Shown here one piece after another: positions 11,567-25,035 of a stretch of DNA of 64,000 nucleotides. Location: positions 1,329,001-1,393,000 of the forward strand of contig VCAZ01000039.1 in the NCBI GenBank assembly GCA_005784505.1, read 5' to 3'. Position numbers and translations under genes: made by a program. The notes under the pieces were generated by a model. The model made no database searches. It saw nothing but the letters and a program-made list of their open reading frames with translations, and was not told the origin of the DNA. Source of the stretch: Bagarius yarrelli (Eukaryota; Chordata; Actinopteri; Siluriformes; Sisoridae). Within the stretch, counting starts at the first letter, position 1, and each line of letters opens with the position of its first letter.

Positions 11567-13752
11567 GGATTTTTCTTCCAAGAAAGAACTTTAATATCAC
11601 TAGTAATCATTTTTTACATATCTAAAAAAATAAGAGTCTCTTTAATGCCAGTCCATGTGTTGTGCTTGGAAATACACTCGCACTATGCAGGATTGTCATT
11701 CACAGTAAATATAAGTCATGTTTTGCATTATTTACAATCCACAAAAATAGCATTATTTACATTTTCTTGTATGTTACACATAACCTCAGATTTGTTGCGT
11801 TGAACATGCACAGTCTGGCTGGAAATTAAAATTTTACATGAAATGATACTATTGACAACATTTGGGGAAAATACAACGGCACATTCACACCGACTGGAGC
11901 CACTGCCCAAATATTAGCCGTCTTATGGTTATTGTTAATGTTTTTGGAGTAAAATTCTGAAAAAAAGTGAAACTGTTTAAAGCTGATATCGTTTTGCTTT
12001 TCTGAAGAATAAAAACAATCCCAAGCAACTACAACACTACAGGCTTTTTAAATGTCACTAATTGACTGAATAATACAAGACGTTTTGCTAGTGTACTTCA
12101 TATCATTAAATAACAGTGGTATGGGGAGTGACGGTGGAAATTTAATTAAATGGCGAGCAGAGCTTTAGAAAGTAATTTAATAATAGTACAAAAAATGGTG
12201 GAACAGAAAATTAGGGTTTTTTAAAAATATTTTCTTTTGCTTGGCTGTTGTTGTAGTGTAATATTTTTTTCTTTTCAACGAAATCTTTGACCTATGATGT
12301 CAAATATAAAAAATAAAAATAGGCAAAAAAATCCTCTTGTCCACATTGTCAATTATAAACCTGTAACTGCATCTGTTCCTGTGCTGTCTTTCTCAGTTTT
12401 GTCTACTTAAAGCACATAGGTATGCACCAATGCCATTTTTATAAAGACCTAGTGCGAGTACAGATATTTTTCTCTTTCTACTCGCCAATATCGATACCCG
12501 TATTTTTTAGGGATCATTTGTACAGCTCTTGGGTTTTTTCTTGCCGAGGGCCAAAATAACTACTTGCAGCAAATTCTACGTGCTTACATTTTGTACCTCT
12601 TGATATTTTGTAGAACGAAGATTGCAGTCTGTCATGCAGGGGTTGCCATCATTAATTTTGTCTTTGTGCACTGAAAGTTCTTTCAATGACATTACACGAG
12701 GTATCAGTCTTTGGTATCTGAGCGTTTTAACGAGTACAAGAACAAGCATTCTTTAAAAAAAAAAAGACAAAAAAAAGAAATAATAATAATAATAATAATA
12801 ATACGTATAATACGTCGATAATAATTTAAAAATAGTATAATTCGTCGAAATTGTTTTAATAAAAGTTATTTAAAAATGTTATTTAGAAGTAATAAGTTGA
12901 ATTGTGTATTCATAGAACTTTTTGTGTTTAACTCAAGAACTGCCCAATGTTTTTTTTTTACTGTGAATCAAGTGCTATGCTGCTTGTTTTCTATAGTTCT
13001 CCGTCTCCGTATCATAACACTTTACCCTTGATTAAATCATTTTTTCGCACATTATAGCACAAATCTCTCACACTGATATTCATGAAAAAGACACCATGTT
13101 GATTGAAACTTTTTCCAAACTTTCATAGTTAAAATAAATCTCCACTAAAGTTCCCAAAAAGTGCCATATGCTGAGAAATACTGGAATAAATTTGTATAAT
13201 ATCCTAAATCATAATATCACCTTAGTTAAAGTTCCACCTGTCCTTTTCGGTTAAAAGTAAAAGATTACACAGGCACAATTTTTGATGATAAAACATAGGT
13301 TACCTCTCTCAGTCACAGATGCACCTTAATTTTTGCATTTTAGTCATCTCACAGATCCACCTTAAAATACATTTTAGTTCAGTCAATGTAAATACAAACC
13401 AAGTTTCCTTTTGATGAAAAAATCCACCACAAATTTTAAGATGTACAACAACCATTTCCTGATATTTGCAAATGAATTCTAAAAAAAAAAAAAAGTTTAG
13501 ACATGCTGAATTAATACTTTCAGCCTATTTATAAATACTAAAAATGATACATATTAAACAATTGACTGTGATGACTTCAGGTAAAATGATGAACAACCTC
13601 AGAATAAAACAGCTGACTCATAAAAATAATCCATACTGCATGCAAACATAATGCGTTCAAAACTGAAAGTCAATCCGACCTTTCAGAATACTTATCATAT
13701 TTTAGACAAGGTCTTGTGGTTTTTATTATGGTCATTGACCAATTAATTCAGT
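10571..13752 (-). other. Non-coding AT-rich stretch, probably includes prrt3 3' UTR
   Basis: It lies directly downstream of the prrt3 stop codon on the minus strand. It contains a (TA)n run of about 70 bases (11494-11563) and an (AAT)n run (12780-12802). No conserved protein is encoded. A minus-strand AATAAA (TTTATT on the plus strand at 11483-11488) could end a long prrt3 3' UTR, but transcript data would be needed to place it. Confidence 0.4.
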
Positions 13753-16700
13753 TTATAGATTGATTATGTCACTGGTTACGCTTGACGAGTCATCATGGCG
13801 ACTAACTCTCTGGTAGCTTCTCTCTGCATCATTCTCTGTCCCCAATTTATCTAGATCAGGGGTGAGAAACGGTCTGGTATCGTCTGTGCTGGGACTCAAA
13901 GCTCGACCAATACTAGGAGAATGCTGCAAAGAGATTGGGCAAGAAAGGGAGGAAGGCACATAACCTTGAGAAATCCAGCGTGGCCCTTGATGGGTGGGTG
14001 TAGGAGGAGCTGTTACCTGCCGGCTTGGAACAGCGCTGGGGATGGAGCGGTTTAAACCAGCAGAGGACTCAGTCAACATTGTATGCTCATCACTGCTCTC
14101 TGAGAGCATAATTTGAGGATCGCTGTTCCTTCGAAGCCAGGTTTCAGGAGATGGTGGTGGTGACGGAGGTCCCAGAGGATGGAACAGGCTGCCACCCCTA
14201 AGGAGATGCTCCCGATGCAGTGCCTCATCAATACTGCGGGTCAGGTCAATTGGGGATGGAGGACGTAAGTCAAAATCGTAAAGTGAAATGGCTGATTCTT
14301 TTTCCCGGTCCAGGCTGCTGCTTAGCGAGCACTGCCGTGTCCGACTGAACGCCTGCAACCTTAACAATGACCCAGATGAGCCCTCAATACTTCTCTGGTT
14401 CCGTCCATGGTTACTTTCTTTGGGTGGGTCCCGGTTTCTTATAAGGCTCTTGCTGATGTCTGCACCTGAGCGTTCCTGCCCCGCCCAGTTGTTAGGCAGC
14501 TCCCCTGCCACTCCACCACCACTGGCCCCTCCCATCCCATTACTGTCAGATTTCCTACAAGGCCTTCCCTTCAGGCTCTGTACAATCTTTGCCCAGCAAG
14601 TGTGCGTTTCTGATGAACTCGAGGATGGGCAGGGTACGGCGATGTCACCTGCAGCACTCACTCTCTGTCCTGAAACTCTTCCCATCTGGCCTCCACAAGG
14701 TCTCCAGAAAACCCAGGAACTTAGCAGCAACAGGCAAAAAGCCCATGTAAGTTCAAACAGTCGTGCCCAGAACTGAACCAGCCACCAAGCCCAGCGAAAG
14801 TGGCGCCAATCCCCTAGCAGTCCATACAGCCACAAGCTTGTGTAAGCATGCATCAGACAGCACACTGCCCCAAGAAGAGAACACCCTGCTAGCACACGTA
14901 CCAGCACCCTCATTTTTGACCTACCAAGCCCTTTATCTCTGGTGTGGTCAACCTGAATATTTGAAAGCCGTGGCAAAATTAAAAATAGGCAACCCAGGCA
15001 CAGTACCAATCCAGTAGTTAAGGTTAGGGTCTGCAGGACAACAGGTACAGCAGGTGATAATGCAGGTGACAACAGGTCAGCAGCTAACAGTAGAGTACAT
15101 TGGAGAACTGCCATTACAGCCAGAAGTGGCGGGTGCTGAAGAGCTGGAGGCAGCAAAACCACGTCGGCCCCTTTAAGCACTAACGCAACCATTGAAGCAT
15201 GCACCCATATTAACAGCGGTAATGGTAATGTGTACAGCGCTGTGGCCACTGATAACGGCAAAAGCATCCGAGAACCATAAGGATCAACGAGAAAGTAAAT
15301 GGCTCGGATGGCACCCGTGAGGAGCAGAAGGCCATTAGCGAGTGCTAGTGCCCCACGGTGAGGGCAGTGCATGCCAGGAGCAAGAGCTAAACCCAAAGCA
15401 GACCCAGCAGCAAGAAGCAGGAAGAGGGCAGCAGAGCCAAAAACATGCAGTTCCCATGCAAACGACAGTGTGCGGCTTAGGTCAGCCCACACCAACAAGG
15501 TCCGGTTTGGGGTGGTATTTTCGCTGACTTTGTTTGGGGCTTCGGGAGAAGAGCAGAAACCCAAACCACGGGCACAGGAATTTGCCGAAGGGGTGGGTCC
15601 AGGATTATCTAATGGGATATTTCCCAGGGATAAAGAATGCTCTTTTTGTCTCGCATCATTGTCCATTGGTAGCAAACGTCCACGTCCCATGAGGGGAGAC
15701 AGAGTTGTGCTTTCAGAAGTGGTTGTATCTGTAAAAACAGAAGCAATGTAATGTGTTAGGTTAGACAATATGCTAGTGAAAAAAAGCACATCAGCAGAAC
15801 AATCAGTTGGATAAAACTGTGTTGATATCCACAGGCAGGAATCTTGGTAGAATACTGACACTGAATAGCTGAATAAATATCAGTCATTAGTTTGAGTATA
15901 TAAGGATTGAGGAAATAAACGCTTTGACGAATGTTTTTAATTATTAATGCTTTGCAATTATAGACTTTAACATGCTTTATTTTAATCTGTCAAATGTGCT
16001 GTGTGAGCTTTAGCCACTAGAGGGTAATATTTTATCATCATAGTCTTCGATAATAGACACAAAACTCATTTTGCGTAAGAACTTATAGTATTAATTTACT
16101 TGTTCCTCTGTAATGCTAATTGCTAAACTGGACATTCACTGACTGACTAACTGACTGACTGACTGACTGAATGACATATTTTCTGTCAGGAAAAATTACA
16201 CAACTTAAAACCCTATGATTTAATCTTTAAAACACCTGTAATATTGTCATTGAAGAAAATCATAAAACACACCATAGCCTACTTTTTGTTTTGTTTTTTT
16301 ATTTGTATGTGAACTTACACAACCTATTTACAACACTATTTTAAAGACAGCTGCAAAAATAATGTCTCACTCATTTGAAGCAAATAAATTAAAGCAAATA
16401 TATTTTTTAAATAATAATAATATTCAATTCATTGTGCAAGGTACAAAGCCAATGCAATGCTTTTTTTGCATATCCCATCTTGGTAGGTTGGGGGTCAGGG
16501 CACAGGGTCGGCTATGATGCAGCGCCTCTGGAGCTGGAAGGGTTGAGGGTCTTGCTCCAACAATGGCTGGCTTGCCAGTGGTGGGGCTTGAACCCAGGTG
16601 TTTCTGGTCTTCAGAGCAGCACCTTAACCATTTGAGCCCCTAAACATATGTACTTTAATTTATTTTAAAAACTTTTGTACCGGTTAAGAAATCTAATAAT

Positions 16701-18119
16701 CAGTAAAGGCATTCACATTCTGAGACTTAGCTATAGCTAGTGGAATAGCCGTAGCGAGCTAGCAAAGTTTATTTACATAAGGTTGAGGTATAGTTTGTAA
16801 GGAAAACCCGAAAACAGACTAAAAAAGAGTTAGAAGATACTTTTATTTTTTATACTTTATTTTAAATCCCTTTTTTTTTTACTTTAATGCTAAAGATTAA
16901 ATTTGGAAAACTGCAGCTACTGGCTAAAAAGAAAGCATGAAAAGCTAGCACAAACATAAACTACTTTTTATAATGCTTAAAGTGATAAAAGTTTATAACC
17001 CTCATGTTAATTAACAGAGAAAGGAAAAGATTGAGTAGATTTTAACATTCTATGAAGGGGTTTTTTTTTCATAATCTTTCATTGAGAAAAAAAAAAACCC
17101 ACTTATACGTAGCACCCTTTAACATACATATTTTTCAGTTTCTCTATTTTTTTTATTTTTTTTCTTGTAGAAGACATACAGAATTGAAAATATAATTTAC
17201 ACAACCCTTTTGTAAATATCTAACAAAATACTACCAATATAAGGTTTAAAGATATCTTGGAATCAAAAGTTTTTTTCCTAAAGTTTCCTAAAGACGCCGT
17301 GTCTCACATCGCCCGAGGGGGGGGGTTCACACTCATATGCACCAGAACGGAAAAGTAATAGATGATTAATGACTTAAAAAAAAGCCTTAGTGAAGAGATA
17401 TGGAAACAGTCTATTCCCACAGAACCTTTATGTTCTTTCGAGTTATCCAGAAAACACAACTAACACACTCGCTTCTCATCTAGAGCTAATGTTTGCACAT
17501 ACTTTTAACCCAATCCTTTAAACAAGCAAATAGTCCATACAGATACAAATAGACCTCAAGTAACATGTACTTCCTGTAACTGACGCCTGCTCCTAAACAG
17601 CAAGACGCCCAGATGTGTCGATCAAGTTTCACAGCTGGAGGCATTCACACAACACTCTTTCTCTCTCTCTAACCACTGCGGTTCTCCTGTATCTCCTGTT
17701 AAGTTTTCTATTCTGTAAAGGTGTTTTGAAATATTTTGATAATTCCCAGAGCAACCAGCTATGACACACTTGATGTAAACTATCCTGCTGGCATTTTGTA
17801 TGTTTACTTCACCACCCTGTTACACTTGTCTCCTCCCTTCTTTGCACCCAGTTTATCCATCTGGTTCTCATCACTCTCTGAACTCCCTCGGCTCACTCCT
17901 CCCTTCTCGGGTATATTTTCATTTACGTACCTCCATTATTTTGCAATAGCATCTATCGATAAAGTTGTTTTTTGTTCTTGCTCACTTTATCGTTTCCTAT
18001 TTTTCTAGTTATTTTTGACTCCTTTATCATTTTCTTTTCATCTCCTCTTGTGTATATTTGCTCCTTGGATCTGTTTTCTAAAAATAGGTATAGTTTTCAC
18101 GTCAGCCGATGTTTCTCTG

Positions 18120-18150
<31 letters not shown>

Positions 18151-19467
18151 TACTCTCTCTTTTCTTTTTTTCTGACTGTTTATTCATACCTTTGAGCTTT
18201 TTCCAAAGTTTTCCCGTAAGAAGCCAGCTGCACAAATAATTCCCCTCAATGCCGGGGACTTGTTCATCATCAATGCGGCCATTGTTTTTTAACACAACCG
18301 TAAACTACAATTTCCTTAAAGAGCCAAATTCAATTAATTTTTACCTGCTGTGCTTGGTTGATTTGTCGTGCTTTTGGAAGGTTTGATCTCTGCTGTTTGC
18401 TGTCTGCTTTTGGTAGAGTGTGCTCCTTGAGGTGACTTCTGATTGGTTGTCGTTGTTGTGCTTGCTAATTGCCTTGTGTTTTTCGGCTGCGGAGTAGTTG
18501 AGTAAGCTGAGGTTTCTCTTTGTGGTTGTGTTCTCATGTTGGTATAGATTTGAGTAGTGGTTCCATTATGCAATTGTGAAGGACTTTCTTTCGATTGATG
18601 TCTTGTTGCAGTAATATTGACTTGTTTAGCTAATAAACAAAAAAAACAAAACGAATAATTAGAAATACTCTCAACACATCTAGGAATAAAAAAAATGTGC
18701 AGTATTTACCCACCTTCTTTATCTGCCCCACTCATGTTCATCCTTTCAGCAACCAATGGGGAATTAACTGAGGTCAATGGTTTCTCGTTGACTTTTACTG
18801 TAGCAGTGGTGGCTTTGGCCTGATGGATTACGCCAACAGTACGTGTTATATGAGTGATGGACACAGTTGTATGAGACCTTTGGACCTGGTCATTATCATC
18901 ATAATCATCTGATGACTTATCTAAGCTAGTTATAGTAGACATTAACCAGTCTTCTTTACTGGTGTCATTAATTACTTTTTGGGGTACTGTCTCTGCCTTT
19001 GTTATCGTAGTTCTGCCAGAATCTTGTTTAATTGCTGGAAATGTTGTTTGCTTTTCAGAATAGCCTCCATTACTTTGGACGGCCTCTGTGGTAACTGGCC
19101 TAACTGTGGAACTTTGAGTTTGTCCAAGTCCACCTTTGGTTATGTTGTTTGGTAACAAGGATTCTGAAGGTTTGGTTGATGTCTCCCATACTGTAAATTT
19201 TAAAGCCTCTGCTTGACTATTTATAGTGTCTCTTTCCTCATTATTGTCTGTTACTCTTTCTGTCTCAGGTCTCAGACCCTTTGTTTGGTCAGGCACATTA
19301 GTCCAGCCTATGGAATTATGAAGCTGTAGGTGCTCCTGTGTCTGATCGGTGTGTAGTAGAGCAGGAGGTCTGGTGTTGCCATCATATGAGGAAGAGTTTG
19401 GATATATTTGGCTTGTAGTTGACCGGACAACAGCAAGAAGTAGGGAAATAATTAGTAGAAGCTCCAT
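13753..19467 (-). CDS. prrt3: Proline-rich transmembrane protein 3
   Basis: Membrane protein of poorly known function. Three coding exons join in phase 1: 18714-19467, 18345-18629 and 13753-15728, giving about 1004 residues; as I recall, human PRRT3 has about 980. The N-terminus is a signal peptide (MELLLIISLLLAVV). Residues to about 440 are a Ser/Thr-rich ectodomain with many N-x-S/T sites. Residues 444-688 hold about seven hydrophobic segments, and the rest is a Ser/Pro-rich tail with PPSPPPSPE. An upstream in-frame ATG at 19524 adds 19 residues but hides the signal peptide. The coding region is preceded by an AG acceptor at 19533-19534, so at least one untranslated exon lies further right. 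The hydrophobic core and the nearby ogg1 support prrt3, because both genes lie on 3p25 in human. The first donor is GAAG|GTGGGT, set by phase. Confidence 0.85.
16425..16640 (-). mobile_element. tRNA-derived SINE, second family, in prrt3 intron
   Basis: The reverse complement reads CTCAAATGGTTAAGGTGC, then GGGTTCAAGCCCCACCAC (box B), and ends in CTTTGTACCTTGCACAATG. It matches the plus-strand copy at 34169-34435 over its whole length. Confidence 0.75.
18112..18165. repeat. (CT)n microsatellite in prrt3 intron
   Basis: An interrupted CT array on the plus strand, which is GA on the coding strand of prrt3. It lies upstream of the prrt3 exon at 13753-15728 in the intron 15729-18344. Confidence 0.9.
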
Positions 19468-19814
19468 GGGAGTGTCCTGTTTTCCTAAGTCACACCTGAC
19501 TAATGAGTGCCCACCAATTTTCATGTCTGCTCCTGTGGAAAAACAGATATGTTAGAAACACACATGACAGTAAATTACACACTACAATAATTTAAATTTG
19601 TATGTGGTTTTAAAAATAAAATGAATGAGACATGAGTCAATTCTTTATGTAGGAAGCAATGCATGTTATCTTTCATTATAGTTTATGAAAATTGCTTACT
19701 GACGTTATAACAAGCTGCCCCTAATTCTGCAATCATATCTGTATGTATTAGTAGGTGTGTCTTCTTAAAAATGAAGCATAACTACATGCCCCTGATAAAA
19801 ATCGAGATTAAAAT

Positions 19815-20100
19815 GAGGGCTGCACAATGTTGAAAAATAAATGACATTGCGGTATTTAGTTTTTCTGCGATATATATCGCGATATGAAAAAAATTCACCA
19901 GATGGCTTGAATAGCTCTCTTTGGAAAGAATGACTGGGGTGATTTTGTAAATGAGTGCAGTTGCATAAAATATAAGATAGATAAATACAATAGAACAAAT
20001 ATGTAAATGAAACAAACCGTTTTATATGTTTTTCTGACGATTCGGATACACAAATTAAATAATCGAATGTAAAATCACACTGCATCGTCTTTACCGTATA
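19815..20100. repeat. Possible dispersed repeat with a CGATATATATCGCG core
   Basis: It begins AGGGCTGCACAATG and includes GCGATATATATCGCGATATG. Fish hAT-type non-autonomous elements often start with GGGCTGCAC and carry CGATAT words. Its other end could not be defined. Confidence 0.35.
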
Positions 20101-20445
20101 AATTAGGTACAAATAATTTTTGTTAAGGCTACAAAAGTGATTGTTTCTTCCGGCTGAATGCTTAAAATCTTTACAAAGTAACAAACCTTCTAATTATGTG
20201 CAAATTATGTATTGTTCACATTTAACATTGCACATCCTGTAGTGTGACTATAATTCGAACACCCTGATTCTTTATTGTAAAATATTATCTTAAACTGACA
20301 CACGTTCGTTTTTATAAACATCCCCATAACATAGCCTACAGACTGAAATATGTGTAACACATGCAAGTCATGTTTGCTGGTGAGTTCATAAACTAAAATT
20401 AATCATCTCTGCACAATACTCTGTAAACAACACCAGCATAATAAA

Positions 20446-21177
20446 ATCCTGGATCAACTTTTCAATCAGCTAATCTTTGTTAAATACAATAATATAAATG
20501 TATAATAACATAAAATACTTCAATAACACGTATGGGCGGTTTGGTTAATGTGTAAACATTTTCCTCGACTTCGTGACAGAAAATACTTGTGTTTGTGCAG
20601 TAAAATGTATTTAGGTGTGTGTGTGCATAAATAAAAAGTAAACTCATATTTATTTATATTTATGATTATAAAAATCTGTCTTGTGGTTGTTAAATTTCTA
20701 AAGGTTGTGATTTACTGAAATAATGTTAAACCCTGTTTTATAGTAAGAATGTTGCTCTGTTGCGGTTCTACAGGTTCACCGTTTCAGAACATTTTACATT
20801 CAGTTGTTCATTAGTGATTGTTTATGATTCAGTGTCTAAATTCAGTAATGTTTATTTTGGATCATTAGAATCAATACAGTCTAAACTCACTAATGCTGTT
20901 CCTGGATTATTATAAATATAGTTTGTCAAATTTCATGTTGTTATTCAATGTTAATCCAGGAATCGTCATTGTCAGTAAATTGTTTCAGAATTAATTAACT
21001 AATAGTCTCTGCCAATAAACTATTTTCAGCGTTTAGTTAAATTAGTTATAATTTTGAGTTTGTTTGTAGACAAAAAAGGAAACGATTAAAAAATGAACTA
21101 AGGGTGGTTTGATCGGCACATACTGATGACGTCAGATGGTTATGATTGGTTGATTGAAATGTTGATCCAGGATCAAC
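20446..21177 (+). mobile_element. Inverted-end element, copy A
   Basis: The left end reads ATCCTGGATCAAC then TTTCAATCAG. The right end is its near reverse complement (GATTGAAATG, GTTGATCCAGGAT). The inside matches 29873-30625 closely, for example the stretch from 20749 to 20821 against 30244-30316. No transposase is encoded, so it is likely a non-autonomous DNA transposon. The superfamily is unknown. Confidence 0.7.
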
Positions 21178-22099
21178 AAAGGATGTTAATACAGAATCAC
21201 ATCCTATTTGGCAAAATTACATCCACTTTTTTAGCACTTTACTTTAAAAAAAACAGAGAAAGCAGCTTTATTCATCAAACACCCAGTCCTCTGCAGCCAT
21301 TTTTAAATTTTATGTCCAGACAGACGGACAAACAATAAAAGCAGCAACAAGCTACCTCATGGACTAAAATTAAATAGACTAACACAAACACTATGGAGAA
21401 GAAAGACATTTTTAGTATGACTCATTTACCAACCCCTAAAAAGAAACATCTGTTTTTATACTCAAATCTCCTATGCAAGAAATGTTCCCCAAATCGTAAA
21501 ACACCTGTCAGCGGCTCAGTCCAACCTTTTCCCCAGCATGCATCACTCTGACTCACTCCCACCCTCAAGTGCTGAATCACTACGAAGAAATTTGTTCGTT
21601 TGTGTCCGTGTCTCCTGAGTGTCATACGAGAACAGTCATAGCTACAGTCTTAGCGAAAAAAACAAAAGGCTTAAAAATGAATTCAAGCTCTCAATGCAAG
21701 CTATTCAATATCATATAACACAACTGTGGAAAAAAGATTCAACAAGCACAAAGTTATTTGTAAAAGCATGTACGGAAACACAGAAGGAAAAAAGGTTAAA
21801 AGTCTTTATTTCACCCTTTTTTTGTCTTTTTTTTAGATGTTTTTCTGCTTTCTTGACCAGCGTTAGTATGTCCTTTGGTTCGTCTCACTGTAAGTCTGAC
21901 ACACTTTGGCTTTAGAGGAAAGACTGATCATAAAGATAAAGAGATAAAGAAAACTACAAACACGGTAATAAAGCAGGAAAGGTGGGAATAGGACGAGGAC
22001 TAGAAAGGGAAGGAGAGAGAGATGAGACTACAGAGCAGAATTCTACTCAATGCAGATTTGTAACTGTTCATATCATTATTATTATTAAAGCCAGATCAG

Positions 22100-22100
<1 letters not shown>

Positions 22101-22136
<36 letters not shown>

Positions 22137-22388
22137 GCCTCTGGAAATGGAATTTGTTCACCAAGCCAGGTGGATTTTTTGTGTGTTTCTATGAATGAAT
22201 GTGTGTGTGTGTTTACTCTGTGCACATTTGGAACATCCGCCACGTGTGTGTGTGTGTGTGTGTGTGTGTTGTGTTTATACAGTGATTTACACTAAGCAGT
22301 GAGTGCATTTAAAATAGTGACTATTATACTAGATCTTGCCTAACTCTCTGTGCCCCTACTGTTGTCTCATTCTCTCTCATATCCCACA

Positions 22389-22452
<64 letters not shown>

Positions 22453-23196
22453 CTGGGGATGATGTAATGTCCAACCATTGAAATGTACAGAATTTCTATA
22501 AATGCCCATTTCTATCTGATGTCCCCTAAAGGCAAAATGTCACTGCACATCCTCAGACAAAAATGTCTTTCTCCATCTGTGTTACAGCACTGCACAAAGA
22601 ACACACACACACACACACACACACACTATTCATGAACTATATTACAGTGATCAGTGTGTTGACTGTAAAAGCTGCATATCTGCACATCTAAAAACACTAT
22701 AAACACTTTTATAAATTATTTTTAGGGCTGTGTGTTGACAAGGCCCGTGCGATACGATACATATCCCGATACATTGGTTACGATACAATATATTACGATG
22801 TATTGCAATTCAGTACATGTTGCAAAACAAGTAAAACAAATAGATAAAAATAGAACAAATATGAATCCTAAGGCGCCTTTTATTTTGTTTGCTATGTTTG
22901 TTTCTGAGACACTGACGGTATGTGTCAGCGACAACTACAAGCGTGAAGGAGGAAGTTGTTTGGCTCGCACTAATTAAATTAAATCAATTAATTAATGATT
23001 CAAACATAAATCATGTTAAAACTTAATTTAAAACGTGTCTCCGTAAAGAGCACACACAGACCCTCATATACACACACACACACACACACATGCCAAATAT
23101 GAGCATCAAATTCCTGCTGCATGGTCACATGGGTACTTTCAAATGTTTAAAAGAGATGCTTGTTTCTCTAGAGAAGCTCTCCCTCACTTTTACTTC

Positions 23197-23235
<39 letters not shown>

Positions 23236-23525
23236 ACACGCACACACACATACACTGACCTGGCTCATTCCAGGCTGTCTGAAAAATTCCAAACTTGTTG
23301 GTAGACACTGCTATCAGAGCTACCTATACGTGTTTGTGTGAGTGTGTGTATGTGTGTGAGCCCATGTGCTTTATCTGCTCAAAGGATATGGCAGCGCTAA
23401 CCAGTCAGCATATTGCTAAACCCCCTCCACCCGTTTTATAGGAGAAATGTGCTGGCTTTTTTTTCTGTTGGATTTGTGTGGGAGGCAGTTATGTGTGTGT
23501 GTGTGTAGTGGAAAGATGCGGGGTT
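22101..23525. repeat. Cluster of (CA/GT)n microsatellites
   Basis: GT or CA arrays occur at about 22101-22135, 22241-22269, 22389-22448, 22602-22625, 23069-23090 and 23200-23230, with weaker ones near 23490. Open frames made of Cys-Val or Thr-His repeats here are products of these arrays. Confidence 0.95.
22728..22975. repeat. Dispersed repeat related to 42770-42915
   Basis: Both stretches start with GGGCTGTGTATT or a close variant. Both contain an ACAAATA...AATCC...GGCGCC word, a TGTGTCAG(C/T)GACA word and GGAGGAAGT or GGAGGTCGT, in the same order. The family is not identified. Confidence 0.5.
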
Positions 23526-23802
23526 ACTAATCGCTCAAACCAACACACCTTTAAGGAATGTAGGTAGTCTTTATCATTAAGGCAAATCTGCTTTTTTCCC
23601 CCTTCTTTAGTCATAGCAGACCTGCTTCATGGGCACAGAAGTGAAGAAATGGGTAGATGAAGCCTTATACGGTGTAAAGTCCTTGCCATCGTTCTGTTTT
23701 ACTTTCTGTTTTATGAATATATCTCAGCTGGAAGCCACTAGGATTTTATCAGGTTTTTATTGCCCTGTTCATAGCCATAGATTCTCAGTTAATCTTGTTC
23801 GT

Positions 23803-23837
<35 letters not shown>

Positions 23838-24911
23838 TTCTTGCCCCCCTATTTTACAAACAAAGTAATTCTTTAATGTGAAGCCCAGGTCATCATATTA
23901 GTGATGTTTGAGACTTGCATTGATTGCTATCAAGGATGCACTGATCTGGTATCACCATCAAACAGACGATCCGGGATTGAATCACTGAATCAGTATCGGA
24001 TCGTCTTTCATATATAATTAGCTCCAATTCACTAATATCCGCTGCAAACGCATCATGTTTCTGATGATGCACATAACGTCGTGTACCTGATGAAGCTTGC
24101 ATAGAATTAGTTTGTCCGTCTCATCTCAAACCTCAACGCCATGGATTTTTGTGGAAACTGGCACGATCCAATCATTGAAATATCCCAATACAAGCACGTC
24201 TTCACGATATATGGTAGCACTAACCTCTTAACCCCCAATTGCTCAGTTGCATCAAATGAGATAAATGTAAGTCGCTCTGGATGAGGACATCTGACAAATT
24301 TACTGTCAAGTAATGATTATTATTTACATCATCACATTTTTGCTCTAGAAAACACCTTCAAATATGAATCATTGTATAATATTTGGCAAAACTATTTTAC
24401 AGCTGGTTATGAGAATTGCTGCCTGGACATCATTTGATGCAGGAGTTACAGTCACGTCAGTTAACCTGAAAAATTAAATTGAGCCTTAAATAATCTCACC
24501 TTCACCTATAAAGCCTCTAAGCTGCTATTCAGGTCAATTCCATCTCAAGCCTTGTACTAAATTGCAGCAGGGCTAATGAGAAGAATCAATGTCCTGGAAG
24601 ATTACTGTAACTTTGTACATACAGTAACATATCTCCAATCCCATATAATATATACAATAGATAGCCAACGTATAGTTTGTAGACATCTTAAAAGCACAAA
24701 CACATAAGTGTGTTCTACCCAAACTAATGCCACAAAGTTGAAAGAACACTGTTGTCAGGAATGTCTTTGTAGGTTGTGGCATTACATCATTCATTTACTG
24801 GAAGGAAACATGTTCCCTTCAAACACTGTTCCAGCATGTGTTTATGAAGACCCTAAGCTCTATAAAGTAATATAAAATTACGTGTCATTGTTGTAATAGA
24901 GAAACTCTAAC
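23526..24911. other. Intergenic sequence, mostly featureless
   Basis: It holds a CT-rich microsatellite (about 23804-23841) and, at 24223-24310, the tail half of the common L2-tailed SINE (CTTAACCCCCAATTGCTCAG, then AAATGTAAGTCGCTCTGG). No gene is seen. Confidence 0.6.
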
Positions 24912-25035
24912 AAAAAACCCTGACCTCAACCCCACTGAACACCTTTGGAATAAACTGGAACCCCAACTTGACTCCAGACCCCTTGACCTGATATGACTGA
25001 TCTCGCTAATATTATTGTAGCTGAATACGTTTAGA
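24912..25035 (+). mobile_element. Tc1/mariner transposase fragment
   Basis: The plus strand reads N-P-D-L-N-P-T-E-H-L-W-N-K-L-E, the C-terminal DLNPxEHLW signature of Tc1 transposases. It soon runs into stops. No inverted ends were found, so this is a dead fragment. Confidence 0.75.

Noticed and set aside
14288..15751. Plus-strand open frames of 60-160 codons inside prrt3
   Set aside because: They are antisense shadows of the GC-rich prrt3 exon; the minus frame has a signal peptide, membrane segments and correct splice phases.
22101..23235. Cys-Val and Thr-His repeat proteins
   Set aside because: They come from GT and CA microsatellites.
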